Both the position numbers and the translations under genes were made by a program. A model generated the notes under the pieces. It did not search any database. It was not told the DNA's origin and worked only from the letters and a program-made list of their open reading frames with translations. Positions 7,150-16,023 of a stretch of DNA of 42,786 nucleotides are shown piece by piece; position 1 is the first letter of the stretch, and the number at the start of each line of letters is the position of its first letter. The stretch comes from Bradyrhizobium zhengyangense (lineage in GTDB: Bacteria > Pseudomonadota > Alphaproteobacteria > Rhizobiales > Xanthobacteraceae), in assembly GCF_022012435.1 (NCBI RefSeq), contig NZ_JAKLUA010000029.1, forward strand, positions 1 through 42,786, read 5' to 3'.

Positions 7150-7992
7150 CTTCGCGCGAGATCCAAGCTGTTCGCCGACGAGACGACGGTGCCGGTGCTC
7201 GATCCCGGTCGAGGGCGCACCAAGACCGGCCACCTCTGGGCCTATGCCGCCGACGACAGGCCCTGGGGCGGCCTCGATCCGCCCGGCATCGCCTATATCT
7301 ATGCACCCGACCGCAAAGCTGAGCGCCTGTTCAGCCATCTTGCCGGCTTCAAGGGCGGCCTGCAGGTCGATGGCTACAACGCCTATCCAAAGCTTGCCGA
7401 ACGTGGCGAGGTCGAGCTTGCCTTCTGCTGGGTGCACATGCGGCGCAACTTCTACGAACTCGCGACAGCCGGCCCCGCGCCGATTGCGAGCGAGGCGCTC
7501 AAGCATATCGCCGCATTCTATGCGATCGAGAAGGAGATCCGCGGCCGCAGCGCGGAGGAGCGTCGCCTCGTGCGGCAGCAGAAGAGCCGGCCGCTGGCTG
7601 ATGCCTTCGAGGCCTGGCTGCGCGCCAAGCTGGCTCTCATCAGCCAGAAGATCAAGCTCGCCGAGGCCATCTGCTATGCCCTCTCGCGCTGGCAAGGCTT
7701 GACGCGCTTCATCGATGACGGCCGCATCGAACTCGACAACAATACGGTCGAACGATCAATCCGTGGCATCAAGCTCAGTCGCAAGAACGCACTGTTTGCC
7801 GGATCCGACGGAGGCGCCGAACATTGGGCCGTCGTCGCAACCTTGGTCGAGACCTGCAAGATTAACGGCGTCGATCCGCTCGCCTATCTCACCGACGTCC
7901 TGACAAGGATCGTCAACGGGCATCCAAACCGAGACATCGACCAGCTCCTGCCCTGGGCCTACCGAGCTCAAGCCCTCAAAGCCGTGGCCTGA
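7150..7992 (+). pseudogene. tnpC: IS66-family transposase (TnpC), 5'-truncated
   Basis: IS66 TnpC sequence begins near 7150 (SKLFADETTVPVLDPGRGRT) and runs to the stop at 7990-7992. The catalytic triad is kept: D in ADETTVPVLD, D in LQVDGYNAY, E in DNNTVERSIRGI. The usual C-terminal segment AEHWAVVATLVETCKINGVD, then PLAYLTDVL, is also present. The N-terminal leucine-zipper, helix-turn-helix and zinc-finger parts, about 200 residues in the family, are missing, and the sequence before 7150 is unrelated. The tnpA and tnpB genes that accompany tnpC in complete IS66 elements are absent. The protein cannot be functional as it stands. Confidence 0.85.
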
Positions 7993-8005
7993 GAACGACG
8001 CTTAC
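7150..8005 (+). mobile_element. Truncated IS66 element with right end
   Basis: Downstream of the transposase stop the sequence AACGACGCTTAC ends at 8005. Its complement GTAAGCGTCGTT fits the GTAAGCG... terminal inverted repeat of IS66-family elements, so 8005 is taken as the right boundary. The left inverted repeat and the proximal genes are gone, leaving a one-ended relic. Confidence 0.65.
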
Positions 8006-8083
8006 GTTGCAACCGGCGCGACGTTGCGATCTTGGGCGATCTTGCTAGAAGGACGACCCACTTACCAACGGGCGAGGATATCA

Positions 8084-8266
8084 ATGGCAAAGAAGGCCAA
8101 GCAGAGAACACGTCGCACTTACAGCGCAGATGACGTCAAGCAACTGCGTTCGCACTCAAGGGCACGCACGCCAGTTGTCAAGATTGCGAAGCAGATGAAG
8201 CGCAGCGAGGGAAGCCTCCGGCAGAAGGCTCTTGCGCTCGGTATCGGACTCGGCCACCAGCGTTGA
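8084..8266 (+). CDS. Small basic helix-turn-helix-like protein, 60 aa
   Basis: ATG 8084 follows GCGAGGA at a suitable distance. The product starts MAKKAKQRTRRTYSADDVKQ and ends KRSEGSLRQKALALGIGLGH plus two residues. It is strongly basic with two or three predicted helices. The pattern (SADDVK.LR.HS...TPV.KIAK.MKR..G.LRQKA..LG...GH) matches a small protein frequently seen in Bradyrhizobium, which looks like a Myb/SANT-type DNA-binding fold. Function unknown. It lies just past the IS66 right end. Confidence 0.65.
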   Translation: MAKKAKQRTRRTYSADDVKQLRSHSRARTPVVKIAKQMKRSEGSLRQKALALGIGLGHQR

Positions 8267-8800
8267 CGCTCTAATCAATACGCGCGAGAAGCGACGCCTT
8301 GAGTTTGTTGATGCAGTCCATGAGCAACGTCTTGAGCGATCAAGACTCTCTGCCGTGCTTGCGCATCTGGACCAACCTGCGATGAATGGACGGAACGCCG
8401 CGGAGAACATCTGGGCGTGGATCCCACGATGCATCCAGCAAATCGACGCTCTCACCAGCCCAGAGTTTCTCGATCTTTCGGCCAGATCAGCAAGCTTGGT
8501 TTCGTCGAACCACCAAAAGCCTCCGAGAGCGAATATGCAGCCGGTTGCTACGCTTACCCGCCTGCCCCTCGTCTTCATCTTTGGTCCATCGACCGGGAGA
8601 AGGAGCTTGTGACATTAATAGGCCCGCTTGAATGGGCTACTCAAGCCGGGCTTGTCTTGGAAAGCCAGAGCGACCACGCCACTCAGGATCAGGCTGGTAA
8701 AACCTCGCATCGGCCGCGGGACCGAGCCAGCCAAATATTTGCCTTGTGCGCGCTCCGTCCTTTTCGCGCCCGACGCACCACGATGAGCCCAGGGGCGTCG
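8267..8800. other. Intergenic region without a supported gene
   Basis: Several frames overlap here on both strands; none has a recognisable family pattern or a good start. It separates the IS66 relic from the end of the catabolic operon. No clear terminator for the minus-strand operon was found. Confidence 0.4.
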
Positions 8801-10003
8801 TCATTTCCAGCGGAATTGAGCGATGGCGCGCGTGACGAGATCGCGGGCTATCGGCATTGCGGAAGTCGCTGCAGGCGAAGGCGCGTTGCAGACATGGAGG
8901 CTGCGCGCCGTCTCGCGTATCAAGAAATCATGCACAAGGCTCCCGTCGGCCAGAACAGCCTGTGCGCGAATGCCGGGTCGATACGGCTTGAGGTCAGTAA
9001 GCCTAAGGTCCGGGCAATAGCGCTGGCAGAGAGCAAGATAGGCGCGCTTGTTCAATGAATTCCACATCTCCGAGAGGCCGGAGCGCAGATTGCTGGCGAT
9101 TACCTTTCTGAACCCCGGGTACGCGATCATCTCGGCGAGGTCACGAAGGCTGACATCGCCAAAGCGATAGCCGTCCCGCGCGAGGGCCAATACGGCGTTC
9201 GGTCCGACCGTGACATAGCCACCGATCATCCGCGTGAGATGCACTCCGAGAAATGGCAAGGCCGGATCCGGGATTGGATAAATGAGGTGACTCACGATGT
9301 CATTCTTGTCGCCGCCCAGGCGATAGTACTCACCCCGGAACGGTACGATCCTGAAATCGAGATCGAGACCGCCCAGTCGGGCGATACGGTCCGCCATGAC
9401 CCCGGCACAGGCAATCATGTTGCTGGCCCTGATCCTGTGCTCCCCTGCTCCGATCGTAACTCCGGCCGGTCCTTCCTCGATGCTATCGACCCTGGCACCG
9501 GTCAGGATCTCAACACCTCGCTCCCTCAGCAGCTTCGCCATGGTGCGAGCTATGAGGCCGTAGTCGACGATGCCCGTCGTTGGCACGAAGAGCGCCCCGA
9601 CACCGTGGATATGCGGCTCGCGGCGGCGCAGCTCGGCGCCGTCCAGCTTCTCGACCGGCAGCCCGTTGGCGACGCATCGCTCGTGGAGGGCTGTCATGCG
9701 ATCGAGCTCCGCGGCGTCAGTTGCCACCAGCAGCTTGCCGCACTGCTCGAAGGGCAAGCCATGCTCCCTGCAGAAGCGGATCGTTGCCTCGACCCCCTCC
9801 TTGCAAAAGCGGGCCTTCAGGCTGCCTGGCTGGTAGTAGACGCCGGCATGGATGACGCCGCTGTTCCTCCCCGTCTGATGCAAGGCGACATCGTTCTCGC
9901 GCTCGAGCACGACGACGGAGAGGCCTGGAACGCGTTCGGTAATTTCGAGAGCCGTCGCCAGGCCGACGATGCCGCCTCCGATAATTGCAAGATCGTGGTT
10001 CAT
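8801..10003 (-). CDS. lhgO: FAD-dependent oxidoreductase, L-2-hydroxyglutarate oxidase (LhgO)-like
   Basis: This 400-residue protein belongs to the DAO (D-amino-acid oxidase-like) superfamily. It opens with the dinucleotide-binding motif LAIIGGGIVGLATALEI (about residues 4-20). It then shows the LhgO-type segments HQTGRNSGVIHAGVYYQPGS (about 42-61) and VPFRGEYYRL. LhgO oxidises L-2-hydroxyglutarate to 2-oxoglutarate and passes electrons to the quinone pool at the inner membrane. It is the last gene of the operon, 54 bp after the deacetylase gene. The ATG at 10003 was preferred over a TTG one codon earlier. In this setting the substrate may be another 2-hydroxy acid formed in the pathway; that is inference. 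Confidence 0.85.
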   Translation of the reverse strand: MNHDLAIIGGGIVGLATALEITERVPGLSVVVLERENDVALHQTGRNSGVIHAGVYYQPGSLKARFCKEGVEATIRFCREHGLPFEQCGKLLVATDAAELDRMTALHERCVANGLPVEKLDGAELRRREPHIHGVGALFVPTTGIVDYGLIARTMAKLLRERGVEILTGARVDSIEEGPAGVTIGAGEHRIRASNMIACAGVMADRIARLGGLDLDFRIVPFRGEYYRLGGDKNDIVSHLIYPIPDPALPFLGVHLTRMIGGYVTVGPNAVLALARDGYRFGDVSLRDLAEMIAYPGFRKVIASNLRSGLSEMWNSLNKRAYLALCQRYCPDLRLTDLKPYRPGIRAQAVLADGSLVHDFLIRETARSLHVCNAPSPAATSAMPIARDLVTRAIAQFRWK

Positions 10004-10057
10004 CAACGAGACTCATGCTGCGGTTTGAGGGCTGGCGGGTCACGCCAGCCCTCCGCT

Positions 10058-10975
10058 TCAGGCAATCGGCACGATTTTCTGGTTGCCGTGCTTGCGCTCC
10101 CATTCGGCCCAGGCATCGTGTTCGTTGATGTCGCGCAGCGGCTCGGGATCCGAGTAGATGATGTCGGCGATCTGGTCCTTGCGAAGGAAAGTCACCCCCT
10201 TGTGCTTGCTGGCATATTCGAGGAACCGCCCGAGCGAACGCACGCGGTAGGGACGCCCCTGAATGCGGTCATGGGTTGAGATCGCCATCATCCGCCGGCG
10301 CGTTGCGCCTTCCTCATAGAGCTGGTCGAACTCGTCCTTGAGCTGCTGCTCATATTCCCCCGTAGAGAACTTGTAGGCTTCAAACTGGATGATGTCGTTG
10401 AGATTGAGGGAATACGGCACGATGGCCATGTCCCTCTTGCCCACCTTGATGAGGAACGGCTCGTCGCGGCTCACGTCGTCGATGAAATACCGGAAGCCGA
10501 GCTCCTGCAGGATTTTCAGCGTGTTGATTGTGCCGCGCATGGCTGCACCGTTGTAGCCGACTGGCACCTTCCCGGTCGCCTTCCGGACACTGTCGATGTT
10601 GTCCTGGATGAACTTCTTCTCGGCCTCGTAGTCGAGATCGTATTGCTGCACCCAGTCGCGCCCGTGGGCAGCGGCCTCGTGGCCGCGCTCAACGATCTCC
10701 TTCGCGACCTGTGGCGACCGGTCAACGGCCGAGCCGACCATATGCGAGGTGACCTTGACGCCGAAACGGTCCCACAGGTCGAGCATCCGCTGGATGCCCT
10801 CGCGGTAGCCGTACTTGTACCAGGACTTCGTCGGGAAATCCGGGTAGCTCGGGTCCATGTCGATGAAGCCCGAGAACGGTCCGCCCGGACCGTACGGAGC
10901 TTCCCCGCCAGCTTCCATTTGCATCGAGATCGAGATGACAAGCCGGCTGCCGTCGGGCCAATAGGCTTTACTCAT
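10058..10975 (-). CDS. Polysaccharide deacetylase family protein, PuuE-like
   Basis: This 305-residue NodB-homology protein resembles PuuE-type cofactor-independent allantoinase. The N-terminal motif SMQMEAGGEAPYG (about 17-29) matches the EEGGE region of PuuE, rather than the DxD of metal-dependent chitin deacetylases. VTSHMVGSAVDRSP and IVERGHEAAAHGRDW (about 75-108) form the active-site strands, and STHDRIQGRPYR comes later. These enzymes hydrolyse C-N bonds in small molecules in the cytoplasm, and no signal peptide is seen. It follows the binding-protein gene by 61 bp and precedes the FAD enzyme. True allantoinase activity is uncertain because no purine-catabolism genes are adjacent. Confidence 0.8.
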   Translation of the reverse strand: MSKAYWPDGSRLVISISMQMEAGGEAPYGPGGPFSGFIDMDPSYPDFPTKSWYKYGYREGIQRMLDLWDRFGVKVTSHMVGSAVDRSPQVAKEIVERGHEAAAHGRDWVQQYDLDYEAEKKFIQDNIDSVRKATGKVPVGYNGAAMRGTINTLKILQELGFRYFIDDVSRDEPFLIKVGKRDMAIVPYSLNLNDIIQFEAYKFSTGEYEQQLKDEFDQLYEEGATRRRMMAISTHDRIQGRPYRVRSLGRFLEYASKHKGVTFLRKDQIADIIYSDPEPLRDINEHDAWAEWERKHGNQKIVPIA

Positions 10976-11036
10976 AGTTGGAACGTCCTTCGTGCTTGGG
11001 GGAATGGACCGAGGCCGCTCCGGCCTCCGCGAAACT

Positions 11037-12158
11037 TCAGCGACCCTTCCAGATCCGGGTGTAGACGGCGCGATAGCCGTTCTCCGGGTCGTAGATGTTC
11101 TTCGGACCGCCGTCGGAGCCGATGTTCTTCGGGATCACCAGATGGACCTGTGCGGAAAAGCCCGATGCCGGCTGGCCTGCGAATGCGCGGTTGAGCTCGT
11201 CGACAGCCTGCCAGCCATGCAGGTGCAGCGGCTCAGCGACGGTACCCGACTGGTAGAATTTGGTGCGGATGCGCTGGAAAGCGGCTTCGCTGCCGTCACC
11301 TGCCGAAACGTTACGTGGATAACCGTCCTGCGCAATGCCCGCCGACGAAAGCGAGGCCGACATGAAGTCGAAGGTCAAATCGTTGATGCTGAGCGCATAG
11401 GTCCACTGGTTGCCGAAGCGTTGGAGCAGCGAAGTGGTCAGCTGTGGCATGCGGGTGCTGGCCTCAGCGAGTGGCGTGTCCTCGACGCTGAGGACCTTGC
11501 AACCGCCGCAGGCCTTGATCACCGCGGCCATTGCGTCCGACTTGGCGATTGCGATCGCATAGGTCGAGTCAGTGAAGATCACGACGCCGGCCTTGCCGTC
11601 GGAGTCGGTCACCGCGAAGGTGGCTGCCGCTTTTGCAACATCGAGCGGATCAGTCGCGATGTTGTTAAAGAGTTTGTACTCAGCCGACGGGCCTGGCTTT
11701 GTTACCGAATGCCAGCCCACGATCTTGATGCCCGCATCGGCGGCCTGGCGGATAAGCTCCGCCTGTTCCTTTGCGTCGACCGTACCGAGCACGATGCCGT
11801 CCGGCTTGAGCGCGATGGCCTGCTGGAGTGCGGTTGAGCGGCCAGAGACTGTGCCCTGCCCGTCGAGCACACGTACTGTCCAGCCGATTGCGCTGGCAGC
11901 CTCCTGCACGCCGTCTGCAACACCCAGCGCACCACCATTGCGCTGGTCGGCGGAAACATAAACGATCGACTTGCCCTTCTGCGCGGCCGGACCCGTGGTC
12001 GGACCCGTCCATGGAGGGTTGGGTTCAGTGACATCGACCATATACTGCTGCGCGGTTTTGCCTCCACTTTCACCGGCAAGGGCGACAGGTACTGTCATCA
12101 TCTGGCCGACAAGGCCGAGAGCAAGAAAGGTTGCGGTTCTCCGGTAGATTGCTGTCAT
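11037..12158 (-). CDS. Sugar-type ABC transporter substrate-binding protein
   Basis: This 373-residue periplasmic-binding-protein-like domain (Peripla_BP_4, RbsB type) has an N-terminal signal peptide: TAIYRRTATF, hydrophobic ALGLVGQMMTVPVALA, then GES. The mature part shows IVYVSADQRNGG, GTVSGRSTALQQAI, KPDGIVLGTVDA and GVVIFTDSTYAIA, with the alternating strand pattern of the family. The ATG at 12158 was chosen because GAGGAAACAG lies just before it and the signal peptide starts there. It is third in the operon, 46 bp after the permease gene. The ligand is unknown: the family mostly binds pentoses, hexoses, polyols or autoinducer-like sugars. Confidence 0.85.
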   Translation of the reverse strand: MTAIYRRTATFLALGLVGQMMTVPVALAGESGGKTAQQYMVDVTEPNPPWTGPTTGPAAQKGKSIVYVSADQRNGGALGVADGVQEAASAIGWTVRVLDGQGTVSGRSTALQQAIALKPDGIVLGTVDAKEQAELIRQAADAGIKIVGWHSVTKPGPSAEYKLFNNIATDPLDVAKAAATFAVTDSDGKAGVVIFTDSTYAIAIAKSDAMAAVIKACGGCKVLSVEDTPLAEASTRMPQLTTSLLQRFGNQWTYALSINDLTFDFMSASLSSAGIAQDGYPRNVSAGDGSEAAFQRIRTKFYQSGTVAEPLHLHGWQAVDELNRAFAGQPASGFSAQVHLVIPKNIGSDGGPKNIYDPENGYRAVYTRIWKGR

Positions 12159-12204
12159 CTGTTTCCTCGCGATCTGACATGCTGGGTTGGGTGCCGGGGC
12201 GGAT

Positions 12205-13266
12205 TCAGCTGCCGCCCTTCTCGTTTGACTGGACTTGCCTTGGCGCCGTCGGGCCGATGGCGCGCCGACGCTGCGCGTATCCGGCGATACCGATGGCGAC
12301 GAGCAGCGTGGTGCCGTTGAACAGCGGCTCGACATAGAAGGCGCCGCCGAATTGCTGGATGCCGGAGATGCCGACGGCCAGGATTGTCACGCCGACGACC
12401 GTGCCCCAGACGTTGACGCGGCCGGGGCGGATCGTCGTCGAGCCAAGGAACGCGCCGACAAGTGCCGGCAGCAGGAATTCGAGGCCGACGCTCGCCTGGC
12501 CGATACGCAGCTTCGCGGCGAGCACAATGCCGGCAAAGGCGCCGAGCAGACCGGAAGTCACGAAGGCGCCGATGACGAAGCGACGAGTGCGAATGCCATT
12601 GAGCGCGGCGGCGCGTTGATTGGCACCGATCGCATACAGCATGCGGCCGATCGGCAGATAATCCGCGACGATCCAGAGCACGACGCTGATCGCCAGCACA
12701 TAGAACGCTGCGATCGGCAGGCCAAAGGGATTGCTCGCGTAGAGCATGGTGAAGTCTGGCGGCAGCGCACCGATGACCTGCCGGCCGCCGGTATGCCACA
12801 GCGCCAGCGCATAGAGCACGGTGCCGGTGCCGAGTGTTGCGATAAAGGAATCGATGCGGGCGATCTCGACCAGAAGGCCATTGATGAGGCCAAGCAGGAC
12901 ACCCAGCGCCAGAACGATCAGGATGGCGGTCAGCCAGCCGAACCCGTAATGCGTCTGCAGGCTGATCGCCAGCACGTGCCACATGACGATGCCGTAACCG
13001 ACCGTCAGGTCGATGCGACCGGCCATCATTGGCACCATGGCGGCGAGCGCCAGGATACAAATGATCGACTTGTCACCGAGCACCGAGCGAAGGTTGAGCA
13101 TCGTCGGGAAAGTCGCCGGCAACAGGACGCTGAACAGCACGATCAGCGAGACTGTCAGGATGGGCAGGCCGTACACCGGCAAGAGTCGCGTCGCACGCTG
13201 CAGCAGTGGCAAGCCCGCCAGATCCCGTGGCGTCGGCTCAAGTGCCGTTGACTTGATGGATTCCAT
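12205..13266 (-). CDS. Sugar-type ABC transporter permease (RbsC-like)
   Basis: This 353-residue inner-membrane protein of the BPD_transp_2 family has about nine or ten hydrophobic segments, starting with LPILTVSLIVLFSVLLPATF. The family signature region GINGxL..xxxIxxFIATLGTG is represented by LGLINGLLVEIARIDSFIAT. Further markers are FGLPIAAFYVLAISVVLWIV and GRMLYAIGANQRAAALNGI, the EAA-like cytoplasmic loop that contacts the ATPase. GGAGG upstream of ATG 13266 sets the start; the frame is open further upstream but only as a shadow of the ATPase gene. Second gene of the operon, 65 bp after the ATPase gene. No paired second permease is present, so a homodimer is likely. Confidence 0.88.
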   Translation of the reverse strand: MESIKSTALEPTPRDLAGLPLLQRATRLLPVYGLPILTVSLIVLFSVLLPATFPTMLNLRSVLGDKSIICILALAAMVPMMAGRIDLTVGYGIVMWHVLAISLQTHYGFGWLTAILIVLALGVLLGLINGLLVEIARIDSFIATLGTGTVLYALALWHTGGRQVIGALPPDFTMLYASNPFGLPIAAFYVLAISVVLWIVADYLPIGRMLYAIGANQRAAALNGIRTRRFVIGAFVTSGLLGAFAGIVLAAKLRIGQASVGLEFLLPALVGAFLGSTTIRPGRVNVWGTVVGVTILAVGISGIQQFGGAFYVEPLFNGTTLLVAIGIAGYAQRRRAIGPTAPRQVQSNEKGGS

Positions 13267-13331
13267 TGTCGTCCTCCCTTCCGGCTTTCGGCCGGTTGTT
13301 CTCTTTGGAGAAGTCGTTGTGCCGCTCGCCG

Positions 13332-14867
13332 TCAGGCCGCCGGTGACAGCGAGGCTGCGTTCAGGAGACTGGCTATCGAAAGCCTGTTCTCGCCCAGCTC
13401 CGCAACGATCCGACCGGAACGAAAGACATAGGCGCGGTGGCAGATGGAGGTGACTTCCTCGAAATCGGTCGAGACCAGCAAGACGCTCAGACCATCCGCC
13501 AGCGCAGCGTTGAGCAGCCGGTAGATCTCCGCCTTTGCGCCGACATCGACACCTGCAGTCGGATCCTCCAGAACGAGGACCTTGCCGCCGATCCGCATCC
13601 AGCGCGCCATCACCACTTTCTGCTGATTGCCCCCGGAAAGCGTCTCGATCGGCGCCGACGGCAGGTTGGGCCGCAGCCGCACGGCCGACCCCAGATTCTC
13701 TGACTCCCGATCCTCCGAAGCCGCCGAGCGCAACGAAAGAAGGCTGCGACCGGACGCTACCGGGTTGAGGAACATGTTCTCGCGGATGCTCATGCCCTGC
13801 GCGATGGACTCGGCGGCGCGATCCCCGGCGACCATCAGCACGCCTTTGGACACGGCATCGAAGGGATCCCGGGGCAGATAGCTTGTGCCGCAAAGCCGGA
13901 TCTTCCCTCCGGCAACGGTCTCCACTCCGAACAGTGCCTTGCCAATGGCGTCCTGCCCGGCCCCGCGCAAGCCGACGAGCCCGACGACCTCACCGGCCCG
14001 GAGTTCAAGATCAATCGGGCCGACAGCACCGATCTCGACATGATCGAGACTCAGGACAGTTTCTTGCGACTGAGCCGGCGCGGCGGGTCGAACGAAAACC
14101 TGGTCGTGCGGCCGGCCGATGATTGCCTGTACAAGCGCGTCGGCATCAATCCCGGCGGTCGGTGCCGCCGCTGCAACGGTGCCATCCCGGAGCACGATGA
14201 CACGATCACAGAGTGCGTAGACTTCATCGAGCCGGTGCGAGACGTAGATCATCCCGACGCCGCGATCACGCAGGCGTCTCAGTACCACGTGCAGCTTCTC
14301 GACTTCGGATTGCGGCAGGCTGGCAGTGGGCTCATCGAGTACAATCAATTCGGCCCGGCTCGTGAGTGCTCGAGCAATCGCGACGAGGGATTTGTCAGTG
14401 CGGCTGAGTGTTTCAATGCGGTCGTCGGGATCGATCTTGCCGTCGACCTCGGCCAGCGCCCTGCGCGCCTGCTCGCGGCCGGCGCGCCAGTCGATCAAAC
14501 CGAGACGGCGGGGATAGCTCGTGCCGAGCATCAGGTTCTCGGCCACGGTCATCCAGGGAATAAGGCCGAGATCCTGGTGGATGAAGGCGATGCGGCCCGA
14601 TCTGACCGCAGCCTCGACCGTATCTTCCCCGAAACGGAGAGAACCCGAATCCGCCGGGAACACGCCCGCCATGATCTTGATCAGCGTGGATTTTCCGGCG
14701 CCGTTCTCGCCGAGCAGCGCGACGATCTCACCTCTGGCAACCGAGAAGGAGACATCACGCAGCGCAACTGTTCCGCCGAAGCGCTTGCTGACGCCGGAGA
14801 CCTCAAGGAGGTTGGCCGCAACACCTTGCGAGTTCTCGCTGCGTTGCACATGGCTGTCGAGCCTCAT
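13332..14867 (-). CDS. Sugar-type ABC transporter ATP-binding protein, two domains (RbsA-like)
   Basis: This 511-residue protein has two ABC cassettes. Domain 1 has Walker A GENGAGKST (about 53-61), Q-loop IHQDLGLIPW and Walker B LIVLDEPTASLP. Its signature segment reads LSRTDKSLVAIARAL and lacks the usual GG/GQ, so ATP hydrolysis at that interface may be altered. Domain 2 has the degenerate Walker A GLRGAGQDAIG usual for this subfamily, an intact LSGGNQQKV and VLVLEDPTAGVDVGAK. It energises uptake through the adjacent permease. First gene of the operon; ATG 14867 follows GGAGGGACAGG. A conserved operator-like sequence ends 63 bp upstream (14931). Confidence 0.88.
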   Translation of the reverse strand: MRLDSHVQRSENSQGVAANLLEVSGVSKRFGGTVALRDVSFSVARGEIVALLGENGAGKSTLIKIMAGVFPADSGSLRFGEDTVEAAVRSGRIAFIHQDLGLIPWMTVAENLMLGTSYPRRLGLIDWRAGREQARRALAEVDGKIDPDDRIETLSRTDKSLVAIARALTSRAELIVLDEPTASLPQSEVEKLHVVLRRLRDRGVGMIYVSHRLDEVYALCDRVIVLRDGTVAAAAPTAGIDADALVQAIIGRPHDQVFVRPAAPAQSQETVLSLDHVEIGAVGPIDLELRAGEVVGLVGLRGAGQDAIGKALFGVETVAGGKIRLCGTSYLPRDPFDAVSKGVLMVAGDRAAESIAQGMSIRENMFLNPVASGRSLLSLRSAASEDRESENLGSAVRLRPNLPSAPIETLSGGNQQKVVMARWMRIGGKVLVLEDPTAGVDVGAKAEIYRLLNAALADGLSVLLVSTDFEEVTSICHRAYVFRSGRIVAELGENRLSIASLLNAASLSPAA

Positions 14868-14930
14868 CCTGTCCCTCCGCTCAAGGCTTTTTGAGTGCGA
14901 CCTCTATGCCTCGCTTGACTCAAACCTTGA

Positions 14931-14988
14931 CACTGCGGAGAAAGGCCGTCATTCGAAAATAGGCCAGCCACTTTCTAAAAGCGGACAA
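14931..14988. promoter_or_regulatory. 58-bp conserved operator-like box, copy A
   Basis: This block lies between the ABC ATPase gene and divergent araC. It is 46/58 identical, without gaps, to 17832-17889. The best kept parts are GTCATTCG (14948-14955) and TTTCTAAAAGCGGACAA (14972-14988). AraC proteins usually bind two half-sites of about 17-20 bp, which fits this layout. It starts 63 bp before the ATPase start codon and ends 17 bp before the araC start, so it could serve activation and autoregulation. Confidence 0.7.
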
Positions 14989-15005
14989 TCTGTCTCGAGG
15001 ATGAG

Positions 15006-15938
15006 ATGAACAGACCGAAGCCTGAGGAGAGCTGCCCCTTCACCGGCGGGGCCGATGGTGCCGAGCGTTTTGCTCTTGGACCGTCCGACAAACGCTTCGC
15101 AGTCGTGGCGGGGCAGCCAAGCCACTCGGTTGAGCTCAAGCTTCCGTATTTCGATGCGAGTTCGGAGCGCGAGCCAGGTGGGATGCTGGTCGCCGTTCAT
15201 GATGGCGGTGTGCAGCTGCTTGGCGTCTCCGGACGATGGACGCTGCCTTCAGGTCACATGGTTTTCATCCCGGCGGAACGCTCCTACCGGCTGGCGGCCA
15301 ACGGGCCGGTGCATCTGACGCTGGTGAAGTTCACCGGTGCGGAGACGGTCTGGCACCATACCGGCTGCTGGGCAACCGCGATGTCAACACTCGCTGTCGA
15401 GATGTGCCAGTTTGCTCATCGTTGGGGACCGGACCGGGATCCGACTGACCGTCTTGCCAACCGGTTTTTCGACACAATGGGTCAACTCTTCGCCGTTTGG
15501 TTCGACAACAAACGCAAGATGTGGACGCCATTCGGAAACGCTCCGGATCTGGAGCGGGCCATCGCCTTTGCCCGCGACCACATAGAGACCGCCTCCATTG
15601 CCGATACAGCGGTTGCTGCCGGCATGTCGGAGCGGACGCTGCGCCGTCGTTTCCAGGACGAGCTCGGTATCAGCTGGCGCGAGTTCATCAACGAAATCCG
15701 GATGACAGAAGCGATGAGACTTCTCGGCCGGGGCGAGTCCAGCGTTACCGAAACCGCCTATGCCGTCGGTTTCAACAGCCTCGGCGCCTTCACGGTGGCC
15801 TTCTCCAACTACACCGGTTCAACGCCAAGCGCCTATGCGCGAAGCAATGCGAGAGCCAGGGAAGTCAGACCGCTGCTTGCGCCTTCGAAAACTGCAAGTC
15901 CAGGCGCTGCCCCGATGGGGCGCAACAACCAGTTCTAG
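15006..15938 (+). CDS. AraC-family transcriptional regulator, cupin sensor plus HTH
   Basis: This 310-residue protein has a cupin-like ligand-binding N-terminal half: LVAVHDGGVQLLGVSGRWTL, then PSGHMVFIPAERSYRL, about residues 61-95. The C-terminal half carries the two AraC helix-turn-helix units: SIADTAVAAGMSERTLRRRF (197-216) and VTETAYAVGFNSLGAFTVAF (247-266), then GSTPSAYAR. It is divergent from the ABC operon and is flanked on its other side by the aldolase operon. The repeated boxes in front of both operons make it the obvious candidate to control them, probably as an activator responding to the imported compound. ATG 15006 was chosen; an overlapping ATG at 15001 is in another frame. 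Confidence 0.88.
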   Translation: MNRPKPEESCPFTGGADGAERFALGPSDKRFAVVAGQPSHSVELKLPYFDASSEREPGGMLVAVHDGGVQLLGVSGRWTLPSGHMVFIPAERSYRLAANGPVHLTLVKFTGAETVWHHTGCWATAMSTLAVEMCQFAHRWGPDRDPTDRLANRFFDTMGQLFAVWFDNKRKMWTPFGNAPDLERAIAFARDHIETASIADTAVAAGMSERTLRRRFQDELGISWREFINEIRMTEAMRLLGRGESSVTETAYAVGFNSLGAFTVAFSNYTGSTPSAYARSNARAREVRPLLAPSKTASPGAAPMGRNNQF

Positions 15939-16023
15939 CGCACGCGGCTGGAGCGGTGATCAGGCCGACAGCCAGCTGCGACCGACAAATATGCCTTGGC
16001 CTATTCGACCCTGGAGGCCCTCT

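Noticed and set aside
6623..7150. Possible nod box or symbiosis promoter upstream of the methyltransferase
   Set aside because: No match to the conserved nod-box pattern was found on either strand.
8156..9058. Several overlapping frames between the IS66 relic and the FAD oxidoreductase
   Set aside because: Frames lie on both strands, with low-complexity Arg/Ser composition and no recognisable motif. A faint resemblance of GQISKLGFVE to CRP-family tails was not enough.
9239..10279. Plus-strand 346-codon frame
   Set aside because: Antisense to the FAD oxidoreductase and deacetylase genes, without family pattern.
12235..13251. Plus-strand 338-codon frame opposite the permease gene
   Set aside because: It is the antisense of a clear membrane protein gene and is an artefact of GC-rich third positions.
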